NCBI RefSeq assembly: GCF_008757455.1
Contig: NZ_VCMV01000055.1
Coordinates: 16,997-65,531, forward strand
Reading direction: 5' to 3'
Source of the DNA: Microvirga brassicacearum
GTDB taxonomy: Bacteria > Pseudomonadota > Alphaproteobacteria > Rhizobiales > Beijerinckiaceae
DNA: 48,535 nucleotides
Each line of letters starts with the position of its first letter. Positions within the stretch are counted from its first letter, which is position 1. The notes under the pieces are model-generated. The model was not told the origin of the DNA and ran no database searches. It worked only from the letters and a program-made list of their open reading frames with translations. Positions 24,645-33,483 of this stretch are shown here, in pieces. The translations under genes and the position numbers were made by a program.

Positions 24645-25883
24645 AAACCTCTCCGGTCCATACGGCCTCGGATCGATCACCGGCTTTTCGCCGGTCATCA
24701 TCTCGGCCACGAGGCGTCCGGTAATTGGGCCCAGCGTCATGCCGTGATGGGCGTGGCCGAAGCTGAACCAGAGGTTCTTGTGCCGGTGCGCCTTGCCGAT
24801 GATCGGCATCATGTCGGGCGTGCAGGGGCGCATCCCCATCCAGGGTTCCGCGTCCACCCGTTCGCCGAGCGGGAAGAATGTCTTGGCGATCGGCTCCGCG
24901 CGCTGGAGCTGAACCGGCGTTTTGGGCGCATCGCGATCCGCGAATTCCGCGCCCGTGGTCAGGCGCACGCCCTTTGCCATCGGCGCGAGGAAATAGCCGC
25001 GCTCGAAATCGAGCGTCGGGCGGTTCAGCACCGCGTTGCCTTGCGCCTTGTAGTGCATGTGATAGCCGCGCTTGACCGCAAGCGGCAGGCGATAGCCGAG
25101 GCGTCGGGTGACAAGATCGGCCCAGGGGCCCAGCGCCACCACGACCGCGCGCGCCTCGACCACACCGTCTTTCGTCCTCACGCGCCAGCCATCGGCGGTC
25201 TCTTCAAGGGAGCGCGCATCACCCTCGGCCAACGCGCCGCCGAGCGATTCGAAAAGGCGGACATAAGCCATCGTCAGCGCATAGGGATCATAGATCGCAC
25301 CGGGATCAGTCCAATGGATGCCGCCTGTGAAATCTCCCCTCACATGCGGCTCCCGCTCGGCCAGGCCGGGAGCACCGAAGGCTTCGAAATTGACGCCGAA
25401 ATCGCGCCGTGTCGCCTCTGCGTCCCGAAGCTGGGCATCCATCGCCTTCTGGCTGCGGAACACCTTCATCCAGCCCGTCGGACGAATCAGGTCAGTCACG
25501 CCGGCGGCCTGCGCGAGGGCTGCATGCTCGACGACGCTGTGTTCGATCAGCGGTGCATAGAGCCGCGCGATGGCCCGATGTTCTTCCGGCCGCGAATGCA
25601 TCCAGTACCGGAATAGGAACGGCGCAAGCTTCGGCAGGGCCGCCATGTGGTAATGGGCGTCGATGGTCTTGTTCGTCGCGTAACGTAGGAGCGCGCCGAA
25701 ATCGTGCGGGAAACCATAAGGATAGACGCCTTCGCGCTGGATCAGGCCCGCGTTGCCGTAGGAGGTTTCCTCGCCCGGCCCGCGACGATCGACCAGGAGC
25801 ACCGACCGCCCGCGCTGCTGCAAATGCACAGCAACCGACACGCCGACGATACCGGCGCCCAACACAACCACATCTTTACGCAT
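24642..25883 (-). CDS. D-amino-acid dehydrogenase-like FAD oxidoreductase
   Basis: 413-residue DadA-type flavoprotein (DAO superfamily) that would deaminate a D-amino acid or related amine, passing electrons to the respiratory chain. The dinucleotide-binding motif VVVLGAGIVGVSVAVHLQQRG occupies residues 5-25, followed by SYGNAGLIQ. The family C-terminus has MGMRPCTPDMMPIIG and FSFGHAHHGMTLGPITGRL, which contacts the flavin. ATG 25883 has AGGA upstream; the frame extends to 25949 without family features. No racemase or Lrp-type regulator is adjacent, so substrate is not determined and dadA is not asserted. Confidence 0.88.
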   Translation of the reverse strand: MRKDVVVLGAGIVGVSVAVHLQQRGRSVLLVDRRGPGEETSYGNAGLIQREGVYPYGFPHDFGALLRYATNKTIDAHYHMAALPKLAPFLFRYWMHSRPEEHRAIARLYAPLIEHSVVEHAALAQAAGVTDLIRPTGWMKVFRSQKAMDAQLRDAEATRRDFGVNFEAFGAPGLAEREPHVRGDFTGGIHWTDPGAIYDPYALTMAYVRLFESLGGALAEGDARSLEETADGWRVRTKDGVVEARAVVVALGPWADLVTRRLGYRLPLAVKRGYHMHYKAQGNAVLNRPTLDFERGYFLAPMAKGVRLTTGAEFADRDAPKTPVQLQRAEPIAKTFFPLGERVDAEPWMGMRPCTPDMMPIIGKAHRHKNLWFSFGHAHHGMTLGPITGRLVAEMMTGEKPVIDPRPYGPERF

Positions 25884-26146
25884 GAGAATCCTGCCCCGCT
25901 TGACCTCTCTCGAGCCCCGAGAGTCGGGAGAAGATCGAGCCCCTCCCACGCCGCTTCTTAGCGCCGATCAGGACGCTCCGTCCACCCGTCGTTTCCAGTC
26001 ATTCGGCGGCCGTCATCGGAGCCCGGCGAGCGGGTTTCCCGTCAGCCTGAGAGGGCTTGTTTCACGAGGGGTTCACCGGGGTCGCCTCTGCGTCCCGGAA
26101 TGACGGGAGCGTTACTTCTGTTGCTGCGGAGCGACGCGCTCAAACG
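25884..26146. other. Gene-free spacer with a single palindrome arm
   Basis: The spacer upstream of the DadA-like gene holds no ORF I can support. It contains a copy of one arm of the CCGGAATGAC palindrome family (about 26088-26106, CGTCCCGGAATGACGGGA), also used at 9696-9828, and ends at the rplQ terminator. Confidence 0.6.
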
Positions 26147-26171
26147 AAAAAAGGCGGCCCGAAGGCCGCCT
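26147..26171 (-). terminator. Rho-independent terminator after rplQ
   Basis: On the minus strand AGGCGGCC-TTCG-GGCCGCCT is followed by a run of T (plus-strand A at 26147-26152). It begins 24 bases after the rplQ stop and closes the ribosomal super-cluster. Confidence 0.93.
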
Positions 26172-26194
26172 CTGTTCGTTCGAACCGCCTGCAA

Positions 26195-26617
26195 TTATGC
26201 GGCAGTGTCGATGATCTCTTCGTTCTGGCTCGGACCCGAATCCTTGCCGCGCGCCGACACGTCGCGGTCGACGAACTCGATCACAGCCATCGGGGCGTTG
26301 TCGCCGTAGCGGAAGCCGGCCTTCATGATCCGGCAATAGCCGCCCTGACGGTCCTGGTAGCGCGGACCGAGGACCGCGAAGAGCTTCTTCACCATGTCCT
26401 CGTCGCGAAGCTGCGACATCGCCTGGCGGCGGGCATGCAGGTCGCCGCGCTTGCCGAGCGTGATGATCTTCTCGACGATCGGGCGCAAGTCCTTTGCCTT
26501 CGGCAGGGTCGTGACGATCTGCTCGTGCTTGATCAACGCAGCCGCCATGTTGGCGAACATTGCTTTGCGGTGCTCGGTCGTGCGGTTCAACCGCCGACCA
26601 CGAAATCCGTGACGCAT
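26195..26617 (-). CDS. rplQ: 50S ribosomal protein L17
   Basis: 140-residue L17, a large-subunit protein near the peptide exit region. The signature [20 protein letters not shown] opens the protein; [20 protein letters not shown] and [25 protein letters not shown] complete the core. The last 20 residues are an acidic tail common in alphaproteobacteria. Last gene of the alpha group. It is separated from rpoA by 135 bases that include the second copy of the GGCGAAT repeat cluster, an unusual intrusion in a tight operon. Confidence 0.98.
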   Translation of the reverse strand: MRHGFRGRRLNRTTEHRKAMFANMAAALIKHEQIVTTLPKAKDLRPIVEKIITLGKRGDLHARRQAMSQLRDEDMVKKLFAVLGPRYQDRQGGYCRIMKAGFRYGDNAPMAVIEFVDRDVSARGKDSGPSQNEEIIDTAA

Positions 26618-26670
26618 GGCTATCTCCTGATTTTACGATCGCCGGGCCAAGGTACGATCGTCTGTTACTT

Positions 26671-26750
26671 GCGAGTGGCGAATAGCGAATGGCGAATGGA
26701 AGAGTGGCGGGAGAAATAACCCATTCGCCACTCACCATTCGCCACTCGCC
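26671..26750. repeat. Inverted cluster of GGCGAAT/AGCGAAT-type short repeats (copy 2)
   Basis: Left arm 26671-26699 (GCGAGTGGCGAATAGCGAAT then GGCGAATGG) and right arm 26720-26750 (CCCATTCGCCACTCACCATT then CGCCACTCGCC) are inverted versions of the same 7-base unit found at 24573-24644. It lies inside the ribosomal operon between rpoA and rplQ, two bases past the rpoA stop, so it is transcribed and can fold into a long hairpin. Confidence 0.78.
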
Positions 26751-26752
26751 TC

Positions 26753-27775
26753 TTAGTAATGCTCTTCGAAACGCTTCGCGAGATCTTCGATGTTCTCGGG
26801 CGGCCAGCCCGGCACGTCCATGCCGAGGTGGAGACCCATGGAGGCGAGAACTTCCTTGATCTCGTTGAGCGACTTGCGGCCGAAATTCGGCGTCCGCAGC
26901 ATCTCGGCTTCCGACTTCTGGATCAGGTCGCCGATATACACGATGTTGTCGTTCTTCAGGCAATTCGCCGAACGGACCGACAGCTCGAGCTCGTCGACCT
27001 TCTTGAGCAGCGCAGGGTTGAACGGCAGCTGCGGCGCAGTGGTCGCGGCCTCTTCCTTGCGGGGCTCTTCGAAGTTGACGAAGACCTGAAGCTGATCCTG
27101 GAGGATGCGGGCAGCGTAAGCGACTGCGTCTTCCGGCGTGATCGAGCCGTTGGTCTCAACCGTCATGATGAGCTTGTCGTAATCGAGAATCTGGCCCTCG
27201 CGGGTGTTTTCGATCCGGTACGAAACCTTCTTGACCGGGCTGTAGAGCGAATCGACCGGGATCAGGCCGATCGGCGCATCCTCGGCGCGATTGCGCTCCG
27301 CGGGCACGTAGCCCTTGCCCATATCGACCGTGAACTCCATGCGGATTTCAGCGCCCTCGTCGAGGGTGCAGAGCACGAGTTCCGGGTTCAGGATCTGGAC
27401 GTCGCCGACGGTGTTGATGTCGCCGGCGGTCACGAGGCCGGGTCCGGTCTTGCGGAGCGTCATGCGCTTCGCGCCTTCGCCCTGCATGCGGATCGCCACA
27501 TTCTTCACGTTCAGGACGATATCCGTCACGTCCTCGCGGACGCCGGGGATCGACGAGAACTCGTGCAGCACGCCGTCGATATGGATCGACGTGACCGCGG
27601 CGCCCTGGAGGGACGACAGCAGCACGCGACGCAGGGAGTTTCCGAGGGTCGTACCGAAGCCGCGCTCGAGCGGCTCGGCGACGACCGTCGCGACACGCTT
27701 CGGATCGTCGCCGGGAGCGACTTCGAGTTTGTTCGGTTTAATAAGCTCTTGCCAGTTCTTCTGGATCACAACCAC
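26753..27775 (-). CDS. rpoA: RNA polymerase alpha subunit
   Basis: 340-residue alpha subunit that nucleates RNA polymerase assembly. The N-terminal assembly domain (about 1-235) includes [13 protein letters not shown] and [20 protein letters not shown]. The C-terminal domain (about 255-330) carries [19 protein letters not shown] and [21 protein letters not shown], contacting UP elements and activators. The start adds two valines before the usual IQKNW. It follows rpsK by 87 bases; no separate promoter was seen. Confidence 0.98.
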   Translation of the reverse strand: MVVIQKNWQELIKPNKLEVAPGDDPKRVATVVAEPLERGFGTTLGNSLRRVLLSSLQGAAVTSIHIDGVLHEFSSIPGVREDVTDIVLNVKNVAIRMQGEGAKRMTLRKTGPGLVTAGDINTVGDVQILNPELVLCTLDEGAEIRMEFTVDMGKGYVPAERNRAEDAPIGLIPVDSLYSPVKKVSYRIENTREGQILDYDKLIMTVETNGSITPEDAVAYAARILQDQLQVFVNFEEPRKEEAATTAPQLPFNPALLKKVDELELSVRSANCLKNDNIVYIGDLIQKSEAEMLRTPNFGRKSLNEIKEVLASMGLHLGMDVPGWPPENIEDLAKRFEEHY

Positions 27776-27862
27776 ACCTCTTCAAGGTACGGCTTGCAGG
27801 GCGACCATCGGGCCGCCCGTTAAACCGGAAAGCGCGCGGGCAATCCCACGCGCCGGATGATC

Positions 27863-28252
27863 TTAGACGCGGCGACGCTTGCGCGGGCGGCAGCCATTGT
27901 GCGGGATCGGCGTCACATCACGGATCGACGTGACGGTGAAACCGGCCGACTGAAGCGCACGAAGCGCAGATTCACGACCCGAACCCGGACCCGACACCTC
28001 GACTTCGAGGGTGCGCATGCCGTGCTCCGACGCCTTGCGGGCAGCATCTTCGGCAGCAACCTGGGCCGCGTAGGGGGTCGACTTGCGCGAACCCTTGAAG
28101 CCCATGGCGCCGGCGGACGACCATGAGATCGTGTTGCCCTGCGCGTCGGTGATCGTGATCATCGTGTTGTTGAACGAGGCGTTCACGTGAGCGACGCCCG
28201 ACACGATGTTCTTGCGTTCGCGGCGGCGAACGCGGGTAGCTTCTTTAGCCAT
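27863..28252 (-). CDS. rpsK: 30S ribosomal protein S11
   Basis: 129-residue S11 of the 30S platform. Diagnostic parts: [43 protein letters not shown] and the C-terminal [18 protein letters not shown]. Unlike the close packing elsewhere, 184 bases separate it from rpsM, filled with hairpins. The Asn-Gly in PHNGCRP is the isoaspartate-prone site known in S11. Confidence 0.98.
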   Translation of the reverse strand: MAKEATRVRRRERKNIVSGVAHVNASFNNTMITITDAQGNTISWSSAGAMGFKGSRKSTPYAAQVAAEDAARKASEHGMRTLEVEVSGPGSGRESALRALQSAGFTVTSIRDVTPIPHNGCRPRKRRRV

Positions 28253-28436
28253 TCTATCCGTCCTTCAAGCGCGCCCGTCATGCCAGGCGCTCGGGATTGC
28301 AATTTCGTTGTCGGCTCGGGAAACGCGCCTTGGCGCAAAACCCGAGAATTGTTGCCGGGACGAAGCGCCTTCGCGTCGTTCCGGGCGCGCCGGATTGAGC
28401 CCGGCGCGGACCGTCTGGCGGTAATCCGCCCTCCGA
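28253..28436 (-). other. Hairpin-rich rpsM-rpsK spacer
   Basis: Two clean stems are visible: CTCGGG (28315-28320)/CCCGAG (28341-28346), enclosing GCGCC-TT-GGCGC, and CGCGCCGG (28386-28393)/CCGGCGCG (28401-28408) with a 7-base loop. A less perfect stem lies between. The spacer is transcribed within the alpha operon; its role (processing, translational control or inserted repeats) is unknown. Confidence 0.5.
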
Positions 28437-28805
28437 TTACTTCTTCTTGCCGGCGATCGGCTTGGACTTGCCCTTGCGGGTGCGCGCATTGGTGTGCGTG
28501 CGCTGGCCGCGAACCGGCAGGCTGCGGCGGTGACGCAGGCCGCGATACGCGCCGAGATCCATGAGACGCTTGATGTTCATGGAGACGTCACGGCGAAGGT
28601 CGCCTTCCACCATGTAATCGCGGTCGATGGTCTCGCGGATCGCAAGCACCTCGGCGTCGGTCAACTGGTTCACGCGGCGTTCGGCCGGAATGTTGACCTT
28701 CGTCACGATCTCCTCGGCCTTCTTGGCGCCGATGCCGTGAATGTACTGAAGCGCGATCACTACGCGCTTGTTGGTCGGAATATTGACGCCTGCAATACGG
28801 GCCAT
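28437..28805 (-). CDS. rpsM: 30S ribosomal protein S13
   Basis: 122-residue S13 at the 30S head, contacting the P-site tRNA and forming bridges to the large subunit. Visible: [20 protein letters not shown], the helix-hairpin-helix [13 protein letters not shown], and the basic C-terminus [23 protein letters not shown] 28805 has GGAG upstream and is preferred to 28817. First gene of the alpha group here, with its own candidate promoter and a leader containing two hairpins. Confidence 0.98.
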   Translation of the reverse strand: MARIAGVNIPTNKRVVIALQYIHGIGAKKAEEIVTKVNIPAERRVNQLTDAEVLAIRETIDRDYMVEGDLRRDVSMNIKRLMDLGAYRGLRHRRSLPVRGQRTHTNARTRKGKSKPIAGKKK

Positions 28806-28821
28806 CGTTGTCTCCATGTAG

Positions 28822-28859
28822 CCGAAACCTGAGGTTTCGGGGTGAAGCCCTGAGGCTTC
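28822..28859 (-). promoter_or_regulatory. Tandem hairpins in the rpsM leader
   Basis: On the minus strand GAAGCC-TCAG-GGCTTC (28859-28844) and CCGAAACC-TCA-GGTTTCGG (28840-28822) are perfect stems three bases apart that end just upstream of the rpsM ribosome-binding site. In E. coli the alpha operon is controlled by S4 binding a leader pseudoknot; here rpsD is not in the operon. A regulatory leader is inferred only. Confidence 0.5.
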
Positions 28860-28979
28860 TGAGGATGTTTATCGCGCGTCCGGTGGAGGCCGGCCCCTGC
28901 GCGGGCTTATCGAACACAACAATCCGGAGCGGCCTCTCACAAGGCACTCCGGGTCGCGTATTTCTTTACGAGAGCGGGT

Positions 28980-29008
28980 TCCTTAGAGCAGCAATGCCGC
29001 CGCGTCAA
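28980..29008 (-). promoter_or_regulatory. Probable sigma-70-type promoter of the alpha operon
   Basis: On the minus strand TTGACG (29008-29003) and TAAGGA (28985-28980) are separated by exactly 17 bases, about 175 bases ahead of rpsM. The -35 matches five of six consensus positions and lies in the alphaproteobacterial context CTTGAC; the -10 is weaker. A promoter is required here because opposite-strand DNA separates rpsM from adk. Confidence 0.5.
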
Positions 29009-29075
29009 GGCTCATGATCCAGCATCGCCCCGGCGTCGGCGCTTTGTCAGGCCTCACCCGACCACGCGAGCATCC

Positions 29076-29126
29076 GATGCCAAGGACCGGCCGGTGCCAA
29101 GTAACACGCGCGGTGCCGAATATCAC
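29076..29126. repeat. Direct repeats ahead of the RTX/LamG gene
   Basis: GGTGCCAAGTAACAC (29093-29107) and GGTGCCGAATATCAC (29112-29126) are direct repeats 19 bases apart sharing 12 of 15 positions; GATGCCAAGGACC at 29076 is a partial third copy 17 bases earlier. They lie about 250 bases upstream of the RTX/LamG gene and past the alpha promoter, and could be regulator sites. The remaining spacer 28806-29371 holds no gene. Confidence 0.4.
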
Positions 29127-29371
29127 CCGCAGTGACGGAGGTCACATCCCGGTCACAGGAAGCTCTCGATCAAGTTGATCACCCGAGTCCCTCAGTCTAG
29201 GTTGCTTGCTGAAACAATGTATCGATTCCGGGAATTTGCAGGCCCTCATAGAACATTTTGAAACGTCGAACCTGCGGGGCTGAACACTGACGGATACTGG
29301 CGCCGTGGTCGTCGCGGCCTAGTGGACATTGCGGCACCTCCGGGCCGAGCAACGGAAAGCAGGAGAGCGTG

Positions 29372-30916
29372 ATGAGAGGAAGCAGCGGCAACGATGTCTT
29401 GATCGGCGGCGCTGCCCGGGACCGGCTCGACGGCGGCCGCGGCCATGACCGGTTGAGCGGCGGGGCGCAGAACGACAGGCTCATCGGAGGCGCCGGGCGG
29501 GACGTGCTCAGTGGCGGCTCGGGCAACGACAAGCTCAGCGGCGGCACCCATAACGACAGGCTCAGCGGCGGCACCGGGCGAGATGCCCTCGATGGTGGCC
29601 GCGGCGACGACAGGCTCATTGGCGGCAGCCATCACGACACGCTCGGCGGCGGCTTTGGCCGGGACGTGCTCGATGGCGGCCCCGGCAACGACCGGCTCAT
29701 TGGCGGCGGTGGAGCCGACCGAATGACGGGCGGCGCGGGTCACGATACCTTCGTGTTCGCCTCCCCCGCCGATACGACCGGCAGCGCCCGCGACACCATC
29801 ACCGACTTCACGGCTGGAGGGGACAAGATCGATCTCTCGGCCGTCGATGCCGATCTCTCGAAGGCGGGGATCAACGCCTTCACGGTGCTGTTGACGGATG
29901 GCGTCCCCTTCAACGCCCCCGGGCAACTCCGCTATGACGACGCAACCGGTCTTCTCTCGGGAAATACCGACGCGGATCCGGAGGCCGAGTTCGAGATCGT
30001 GCTGGCGAACAGGCCTGTCGGCCTAGTGCTCGGGCGCGATATCCTGCCCTGGGCCCCGGACGGCAAAGTCGCACCACTTCCACCGCCCGTTCCGGGACCG
30101 TTCACCAGCGCCTATGACCGCGCCGTTCTTCTCGACCGCCCTACCCTCTTCGTTCCCTTGTCCCGGGCGGGCCTGGCGAACTCGGAAAGCGATTCTGCCA
30201 ACCCCACGAGAGCGGGCACCTATCACGACGTGACGGCCACATTGATGCCGAATGGTGACCGCGCCGCCGTCTTTGACGGTCAAGGCAGCTATTTCGAGTT
30301 CGCCGATTCGCCAGACCTGTCAGTCGCGAAAACGGGTGTGCTGACGGTGGAGGCCTGGCTTCGTCCCGATACCCTGATCTTTCCGAAGCAAGAAGGAAGC
30401 GGCTACGTGCATTGGCTCGGCAAGGGCGAGCTCGGCGACGGCACGCATTCCGCTCAAATGGAATGGGCGGCGCGCATGTACGGGGCCACCAACACCGACA
30501 TTCCGTGGCGCGAGAACCGGATCTCCGGCTATGCTTTCAATCTGGAAGGCGGGCGCGGAATCGGCTCCTATTTCCAGGATGACCTCGCGGCGGGCGACTG
30601 GATCCATTATGTGCTGGTGATCAACACGACACCCGACGATGCGCAGGATCCCGGATACACCCGGATTTACCGCGACGGCAGCAATGCGCCGACGGTTTCA
30701 TCCACTCCCTGGGACGACATGGATTCGCTGCTGGAATACTGGCCCGATCCGACCACCCCGCATCTGATCTCGCCCGGCGACGGGGATTCCCCGCTGCGCA
30801 TCGGAACGCGTGACTTCCGGTCGTTCTTCCAGGGAGCGGTGGGAAAGATGGCGATCTACGATTACGAGCTGACGCCCGGGCAGATCCAGAGCCACTACGA
30901 GGCCATGTGGAGCTGA
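29372..30916 (+). CDS. RTX repeat protein with C-terminal LamG/concanavalin-like domain
   Basis: 514-residue protein. RTX nonapeptides occupy about residues 1-125 from the first codon on, with thirteen or so GGxGxDxL units (for example GGAGRDVLSGGSGNDKLSGG). A serralysin-like module follows (DTFVFASPADTTGSARDTITDF, about 125-190). After a Pro-rich linker, a beta-sandwich of LamG/concanavalin type spans about 240-510 (FDGQGSYFEFADSPDLSV, LTVEAWLRPDTL, GAVGKMAIYDYELTPGQIQSHY). RTX first, lectin-like domain last is the reverse of most type I substrates, so the export route is unclear. AGGAG is six bases before ATG 29372. It runs against the ribosomal genes on both sides. Confidence 0.85.
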   Translation: MRGSSGNDVLIGGAARDRLDGGRGHDRLSGGAQNDRLIGGAGRDVLSGGSGNDKLSGGTHNDRLSGGTGRDALDGGRGDDRLIGGSHHDTLGGGFGRDVLDGGPGNDRLIGGGGADRMTGGAGHDTFVFASPADTTGSARDTITDFTAGGDKIDLSAVDADLSKAGINAFTVLLTDGVPFNAPGQLRYDDATGLLSGNTDADPEAEFEIVLANRPVGLVLGRDILPWAPDGKVAPLPPPVPGPFTSAYDRAVLLDRPTLFVPLSRAGLANSESDSANPTRAGTYHDVTATLMPNGDRAAVFDGQGSYFEFADSPDLSVAKTGVLTVEAWLRPDTLIFPKQEGSGYVHWLGKGELGDGTHSAQMEWAARMYGATNTDIPWRENRISGYAFNLEGGRGIGSYFQDDLAAGDWIHYVLVINTTPDDAQDPGYTRIYRDGSNAPTVSSTPWDDMDSLLEYWPDPTTPHLISPGDGDSPLRIGTRDFRSFFQGAVGKMAIYDYELTPGQIQSHYEAMWS

Positions 30917-31026
30917 TGAGGCCGGTGTCATCGGCGTTCGGGAGCTTCTCATTCAAGCGGGGCTGAAAGCTGAAGTGTCGAGGCTCCCGGTCGCTGCACG
31001 AAGTCGATTCCGCCGGCGATTCCAAG

Positions 31027-31419
31027 CTAACCAATCGTACCGATCACGTGCCCTGCCTCCGATAGAAGCCGCATCACCCGGCTGGCATCCTCCTGCTTCA
31101 CCAGGAGGTGATCGCCGTCGAAGGTCGAGACGACGAAAACGCCAATCCCCTCCTCCGAGAGGGGGCGGATCACCGACAGAATGATCCCGGTCTCGCCGAA
31201 AGCGAACGGACCCACGAGCTGAAATCCGGTCCAGCCACCGTCCTTCTGCACGCCGGCCACGATGCGATTCTCCAGGCATACGATGGAGAGTTCGTCCGGC
31301 GAGCGGCTGATGCTGACAAATCCTTCGCCGTCCGCCCAAGCGGGGAAAGGTTCCGTCGGACCGAGCCGAGCGATCCCGTAAACCCCTTCCAGAACCCTGA
31401 GCTTAACCGATATGGCCAT
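31027..31419 (-). CDS. ACT-domain protein (CASTOR/aspartokinase-like)
   Basis: 130-residue protein with a pair of ACT-like halves: VSISRSPDELSIVCLENRIV in the first and GIILSVIRPLSEEGIGVFVVSTFDGDHLLVKQED in the second, the latter being the typical aspartokinase/CASTOR-type ligand loop. Such stand-alone ACT proteins are thought to bind amino acids; no enzymatic domain is present. It lies 33 bases after the adk stop on the same strand, so it is probably transcribed with spc-adk. Convergent with the RTX/LamG gene. Confidence 0.82.
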   Translation of the reverse strand: MAISVKLRVLEGVYGIARLGPTEPFPAWADGEGFVSISRSPDELSIVCLENRIVAGVQKDGGWTGFQLVGPFAFGETGIILSVIRPLSEEGIGVFVVSTFDGDHLLVKQEDASRVMRLLSEAGHVIGTIG

Positions 31420-31452
31420 GACGGGTCGCTTTCGCGGAACGCAGGCACCGCC

Positions 31453-32034
31453 TTACCGCCCGAGAATCCCCTTGATCGCGTCGGTGACCTCGTCGATCGG
31501 CCGCATGCCGTCGACAGTCTTGAGCGAACCCTTCCCGGCATAATAGGCGGAGAGCGGCGCGGTTTGGGTGCGGAAGGCTTCCAGGCGGGTCTTGAAGACG
31601 TCGGGGTTGTCGTCCTTGCGGACCGGCTCGCCCCGGGCTTCGGTTTCGGCGGCGCGGCGGACGATGCGGTCCACGAGTTCCTTCTCGTTGACCTTGAACT
31701 CAATCACCGCGTCGAGTTTGAGACCCTTCTCGGCGAGCGTCCGATCAAACGCCTCGGCCTGCGCGACCGTGCGGGGAAAGCCGTCGAGAATGAAGCCCTG
31801 GCGCGCGTCCTGCTCCTCGATCCGGTCGGCGATGATGCCGATCACCACATCGTCGGAAACCAGGTCGCCGCGATCCATGATCGCCTTGGCCTTGACGCCG
31901 ATCGGGGTTCCGGCTGCAACCGCTGCGCGGAGCATGTCGCCGGTCGACAATTGGGGAATGCCCAACCGCTCGACCAGACGTACGGCCTGGGTGCCTTTAC
32001 CGGCCCCTGGCGGCCCGAGCAGAATAATTCTCAT
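31453..32034 (-). CDS. adk: Adenylate kinase
   Basis: 193-residue enzyme interconverting ATP, AMP and ADP. P-loop [11 protein letters not shown] is at residues 7-17; the AMP-binding [12 protein letters not shown] and the [17 protein letters not shown] segment follow. The LID is the short form without the four zinc cysteines, as in most alphaproteobacteria. It follows secY by 53 bases, the usual order. The expected next gene, rpsM, is displaced by the ACT and RTX/LamG genes. Confidence 0.97.
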   Translation of the reverse strand: MRIILLGPPGAGKGTQAVRLVERLGIPQLSTGDMLRAAVAAGTPIGVKAKAIMDRGDLVSDDVVIGIIADRIEEQDARQGFILDGFPRTVAQAEAFDRTLAEKGLKLDAVIEFKVNEKELVDRIVRRAAETEARGEPVRKDDNPDVFKTRLEAFRTQTAPLSAYYAGKGSLKTVDGMRPIDEVTDAIKGILGR

Positions 32035-32087
32035 CGACGTCCCCCTGCCTTCGCCGAATCTCCCGCCTGACGGCAGGAGCCGATTTC

Positions 32088-33425
32088 TTAACGCCGCCGG
32101 CTGCCCTTGAGCTTGGCCTTCTTCACGAGCCCCTCATATTGGTGGGCCATGAGGTGGCCGTGGACCTGCGCGACCGTGTCCATCGTCACGGACACGACGA
32201 TCAGGAGCGAGGTGCCGCCGAAATAGAACGGCAGCGCCGCGTACGAAACCAGAATCTCTGGAATCAGGCAGATGATGACCAGATATGCTGCACCGATAAC
32301 GGTGATGCGTGTCAACACCTGATCGATAAAGTCGGCCGTGCGCTCGCCGGGACGAATGCCGGGAATGAAACCGCCCTGCTTCTTCAGGTTGTCCGCCGTC
32401 TCCGTCGGGTTGAACACGATGGCGGTGTAGAAGAAAGCGAAGAACACGATCAGCGCCGCATACAGGAACATGTAGGCCGGCCGACCGTGGCCCAGATAGG
32501 TCGTCAGCAGCGAGATCCAGCCGGTGCCGTCGGAGGTCGCCTGGAAGCTGGCGATGGTCGCGGGAAGCAGCAACAGCGACGAGGCGAAGATCGGCGGGAT
32601 CACGCCGGAGGTGTTGAGCTTGAGCGGCAGGAACGAGGTCTGGCCCTCATAGAGCTTGTTGCCGACCTGGCGCTTTGGATAATTGATGAGCAAGCGGCGC
32701 TGGGCGCGCTCCATGAACACCACGAAGTAGATGATGGCGCAGACCATCACGATCACGCCGATGATCAGGCCGGTGGAGATCGCGCCCTGACGGCCGAGCT
32801 CGAGGGTGCCGGCGATCGCGCTCGGCAGGTTCGCGACGATGCCCGCGAAGATGATGAGCGAGGTCCCGTTGCCGATGCCGCGCGACGTGATCTGCTCGCC
32901 GAGCCACATCAGGAACAGCGTGCCGCCGGTCAGCGTAATAACCGACGAGATGAGGAAGAACGGACCGGGCGAGAGGACGATCGTGCCGGAGCTCTGCAAC
33001 CCGACCGCGATGCCCCAGGACTGGAACACGGCCAACAGGACGGTTAGATAGCGCGTGTATTGGTTGAGAATCTTGCGGCCCGATTCACCCTCTTTCTTGA
33101 GGGCTTCGAGCGTCGGCAGCACCGAGGTCAGAAGCTGAACGATGATCGAGGCCGAAATGTACGGCATGATGTTCAGGGCAAAGATCGCCATGCGCTCGAC
33201 GGCGCCGCCGGAGAACATGTTGAAGAGGCCGAGAACACCGCCGCTCGCGCCCTGGAAGCTCTGGCGCAGCGCCTCCGGGTCGATGCCCGGCAGCGGAATG
33301 TAGGTGCCGAGGCGATAGATGATCAGCGCACCGAGGGTGAACCAAATGCGCTTCTTCAACTCTTCCGCTTTGGCGATCGAGCCGAAGTTGATGTTTGCGG
33401 CAAGTTGTTCGGCTGCTGAAGCCAT
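32088..33425 (-). CDS. secY: Preprotein translocase subunit SecY
   Basis: 445-residue channel subunit of the Sec translocon with ten membrane spans. Diagnostic parts: [19 protein letters not shown] near the first span, [50 protein letters not shown] in the cytoplasmic loop, and [18 protein letters not shown] in the large C5 region that contacts SecA and ribosomes. It is separated from rplO by 122 bases that include a terminator-like hairpin. rpmJ, which follows secY in E. coli, is absent. Confidence 0.98.
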   Translation of the reverse strand: MASAAEQLAANINFGSIAKAEELKKRIWFTLGALIIYRLGTYIPLPGIDPEALRQSFQGASGGVLGLFNMFSGGAVERMAIFALNIMPYISASIIVQLLTSVLPTLEALKKEGESGRKILNQYTRYLTVLLAVFQSWGIAVGLQSSGTIVLSPGPFFLISSVITLTGGTLFLMWLGEQITSRGIGNGTSLIIFAGIVANLPSAIAGTLELGRQGAISTGLIIGVIVMVCAIIYFVVFMERAQRRLLINYPKRQVGNKLYEGQTSFLPLKLNTSGVIPPIFASSLLLLPATIASFQATSDGTGWISLLTTYLGHGRPAYMFLYAALIVFFAFFYTAIVFNPTETADNLKKQGGFIPGIRPGERTADFIDQVLTRITVIGAAYLVIICLIPEILVSYAALPFYFGGTSLLIVVSVTMDTVAQVHGHLMAHQYEGLVKKAKLKGSRRR

Positions 33426-33483
33426 GGTGTCGTCCCCGAAATACTGGATACGTGCGGACTAAAAATACCGGGTGGTCATCACG

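Noticed and set aside
29372..29740. Tandem short repeats resembling a CRISPR or satellite array
   Set aside because: They are in-frame DNA repeats encoding RTX nonapeptides; no identical repeats with unique spacers.
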